Below are positions 63,486-64,000 of a stretch of 64,000 nt of DNA, piece by piece (within the stretch, counting starts at the first letter, position 1; each line of letters starts with the position of its first letter). Source of the stretch: Sphingobium sp. EM0848 (GTDB taxonomy: Bacteria > Pseudomonadota > Alphaproteobacteria > Sphingomonadales > Sphingomonadaceae); assembly GCF_013375555.1 (NCBI RefSeq), contig NZ_JABXWB010000001.1, positions 248,001 through 312,000 on the forward strand, written 5' to 3'. A program made the translations under genes and the position numbers. Below the pieces are notes generated by a model. That model made no database searches and had not been told where the DNA came from. It was given only the letters and a program-made list of their open reading frames with translations.

Positions 63486-64000
63486 CCGACTGGCTTGCCA
63501 TTCACCGGGGCGATGCGCCGCTGGTGATCGCTGTTCCCCATGCCGGGACCGATCTGGCCGATGTGGGGGAGGGATTCCGCTCGCCTTGGCTGGCGCGGCG
63601 GGATGTGGACTGGTGGGTGGACCGGCTCTACGGCTTTGCGCGGGACATGGGGGCGACCCTGATCCAGACGCGGATCAGCCGCAGCGTCATCGACCTCAAT
63701 CGCGATCCTTCGGGCGCGTCGCTCTATCCCGGACAGGCGACGACGGAACTGTGCCCAAGCATGACCTTTGACGGTGAGCCGCTCTATACGGACGCCTTGC
63801 CGGACGAAGCGGAAATCGCGCGGCGTCGGTCGCGCTGGTTCGATCCCTATCATGCGGCCCTGACCGAAGAGATGGAGCGGCTGCGTGCCCGGCATCCCCA
63901 TGTCGTGCTCTATGACGCCCATTCGATCCGCAGCCGCATTCCCCGCCTGTTCGAAGGCGTCCTGCCTCAGTTCAACATCGGCACGAATGACGGGGCCACC
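63482..64000 (+). CDS. hutG: HutG, N-formylglutamate deformylase (3' end outside window)
   Basis: The first 173 residues are present. '[13 protein letters not shown]', '[11 protein letters not shown]', '[16 protein letters not shown]' and '[18 protein letters not shown]' are N-formylglutamate amidohydrolase motifs with candidate zinc ligands His and Asp. It yields glutamate and formate from the HutF product. It starts within the hutH stop and runs off the right edge. Confidence 0.92.
   Translation, partial: MTDWLAIHRGDAPLVIAVPHAGTDLADVGEGFRSPWLARRDVDWWVDRLYGFARDMGATLIQTRISRSVIDLNRDPSGASLYPGQATTELCPSMTFDGEPLYTDALPDEAEIARRRSRWFDPYHAALTEEMERLRARHPHVVLYDAHSIRSRIPRLFEGVLPQFNIGTNDGAT

Overview
The window looks like a chromosomal accessory/catabolic stretch of a sphingomonad (Sphingomonadales, Alphaproteobacteria; Sphingobium/Novosphingobium/Sphingopyxis-like). 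The reasons are high GC, several long TonB-dependent receptors with the 'EIIVTAQKRSESLQDTPISI' type of N-terminus, DUF1214/DUF1254 proteins and KshA-like Rieske oxygenases beside them, a czcCBA efflux set, and intergenic palindromic mosaic repeats of alphaproteobacterial type. No RNA genes, IS transposases or CRISPR arrays were seen.

Region 1 (1-14.4 kb) is a catabolic island that would fit a steroid- or terpenoid-like hydrophobic substrate. It has a TetR regulator diverging from a Tat-exported DUF1214 protein, a TonB receptor, a KshA-like Rieske oxygenase and an old-yellow-enzyme reductase. An AraC regulator diverges from a sulfotransferase and a second, cytoplasmic DUF1214 protein. A second Rieske oxygenase lies with an SDR that lacks the catalytic tyrosine, next to a divergent HTH regulator. 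The island ends at the 3' stub of a broken TonB receptor, abutting yeiH.

Region 2 (14.4-22.7 kb) holds a YeiH-type transporter with its divergent LysR regulator, then a complete heavy-metal efflux operon (His-rich secreted protein, CzcC, CzcB, CzcA).

Region 3 (22.8-39.8 kb) is a second catabolic and uptake region. It contains a TetR, two SDRs, a VOC protein, a quinone-reductase-like MDR, two overlapping genes for dimeric alpha-beta-barrel proteins, a TonB receptor and a DUF1254-DUF1214 protein. Next come two unusual tandem (double-HTH) TetR regulators flanking a GPH/MFS transporter, then another TonB receptor with a secreted dual-specificity-type phosphatase.

Region 4 (39.9-47.7 kb) carries an outer-membrane barrel / covalent-FMN protein / ApbE / four-TM protein operon, a Tyr/Arg-rich secreted protein, a porin, a mosaic repeat, and an alkylation-repair group (AlkB, O6-alkylguanine methyltransferase, 2OG-Fe(II) oxygenase).

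Region 5 (47.9-64 kb) is devoted to amino acids that end as glutamate or 2-oxoglutarate. It has a fused 5-oxoprolinase, an operon joining 2-oxoadipate dioxygenase/decarboxylase (HglS) and D-2-hydroxyglutarate dehydrogenase to AstC-AstA-AstD (no AstB), and a histidine utilisation cluster (hutC-hutF divergent from hutI-hutH-hutG) with a visible HutC-type operator. The HglS/D2HGDH/AstCAD operon is the most interesting novel combination. It could encode a succinylated-lysine route through 2-oxoadipate, which is inference.
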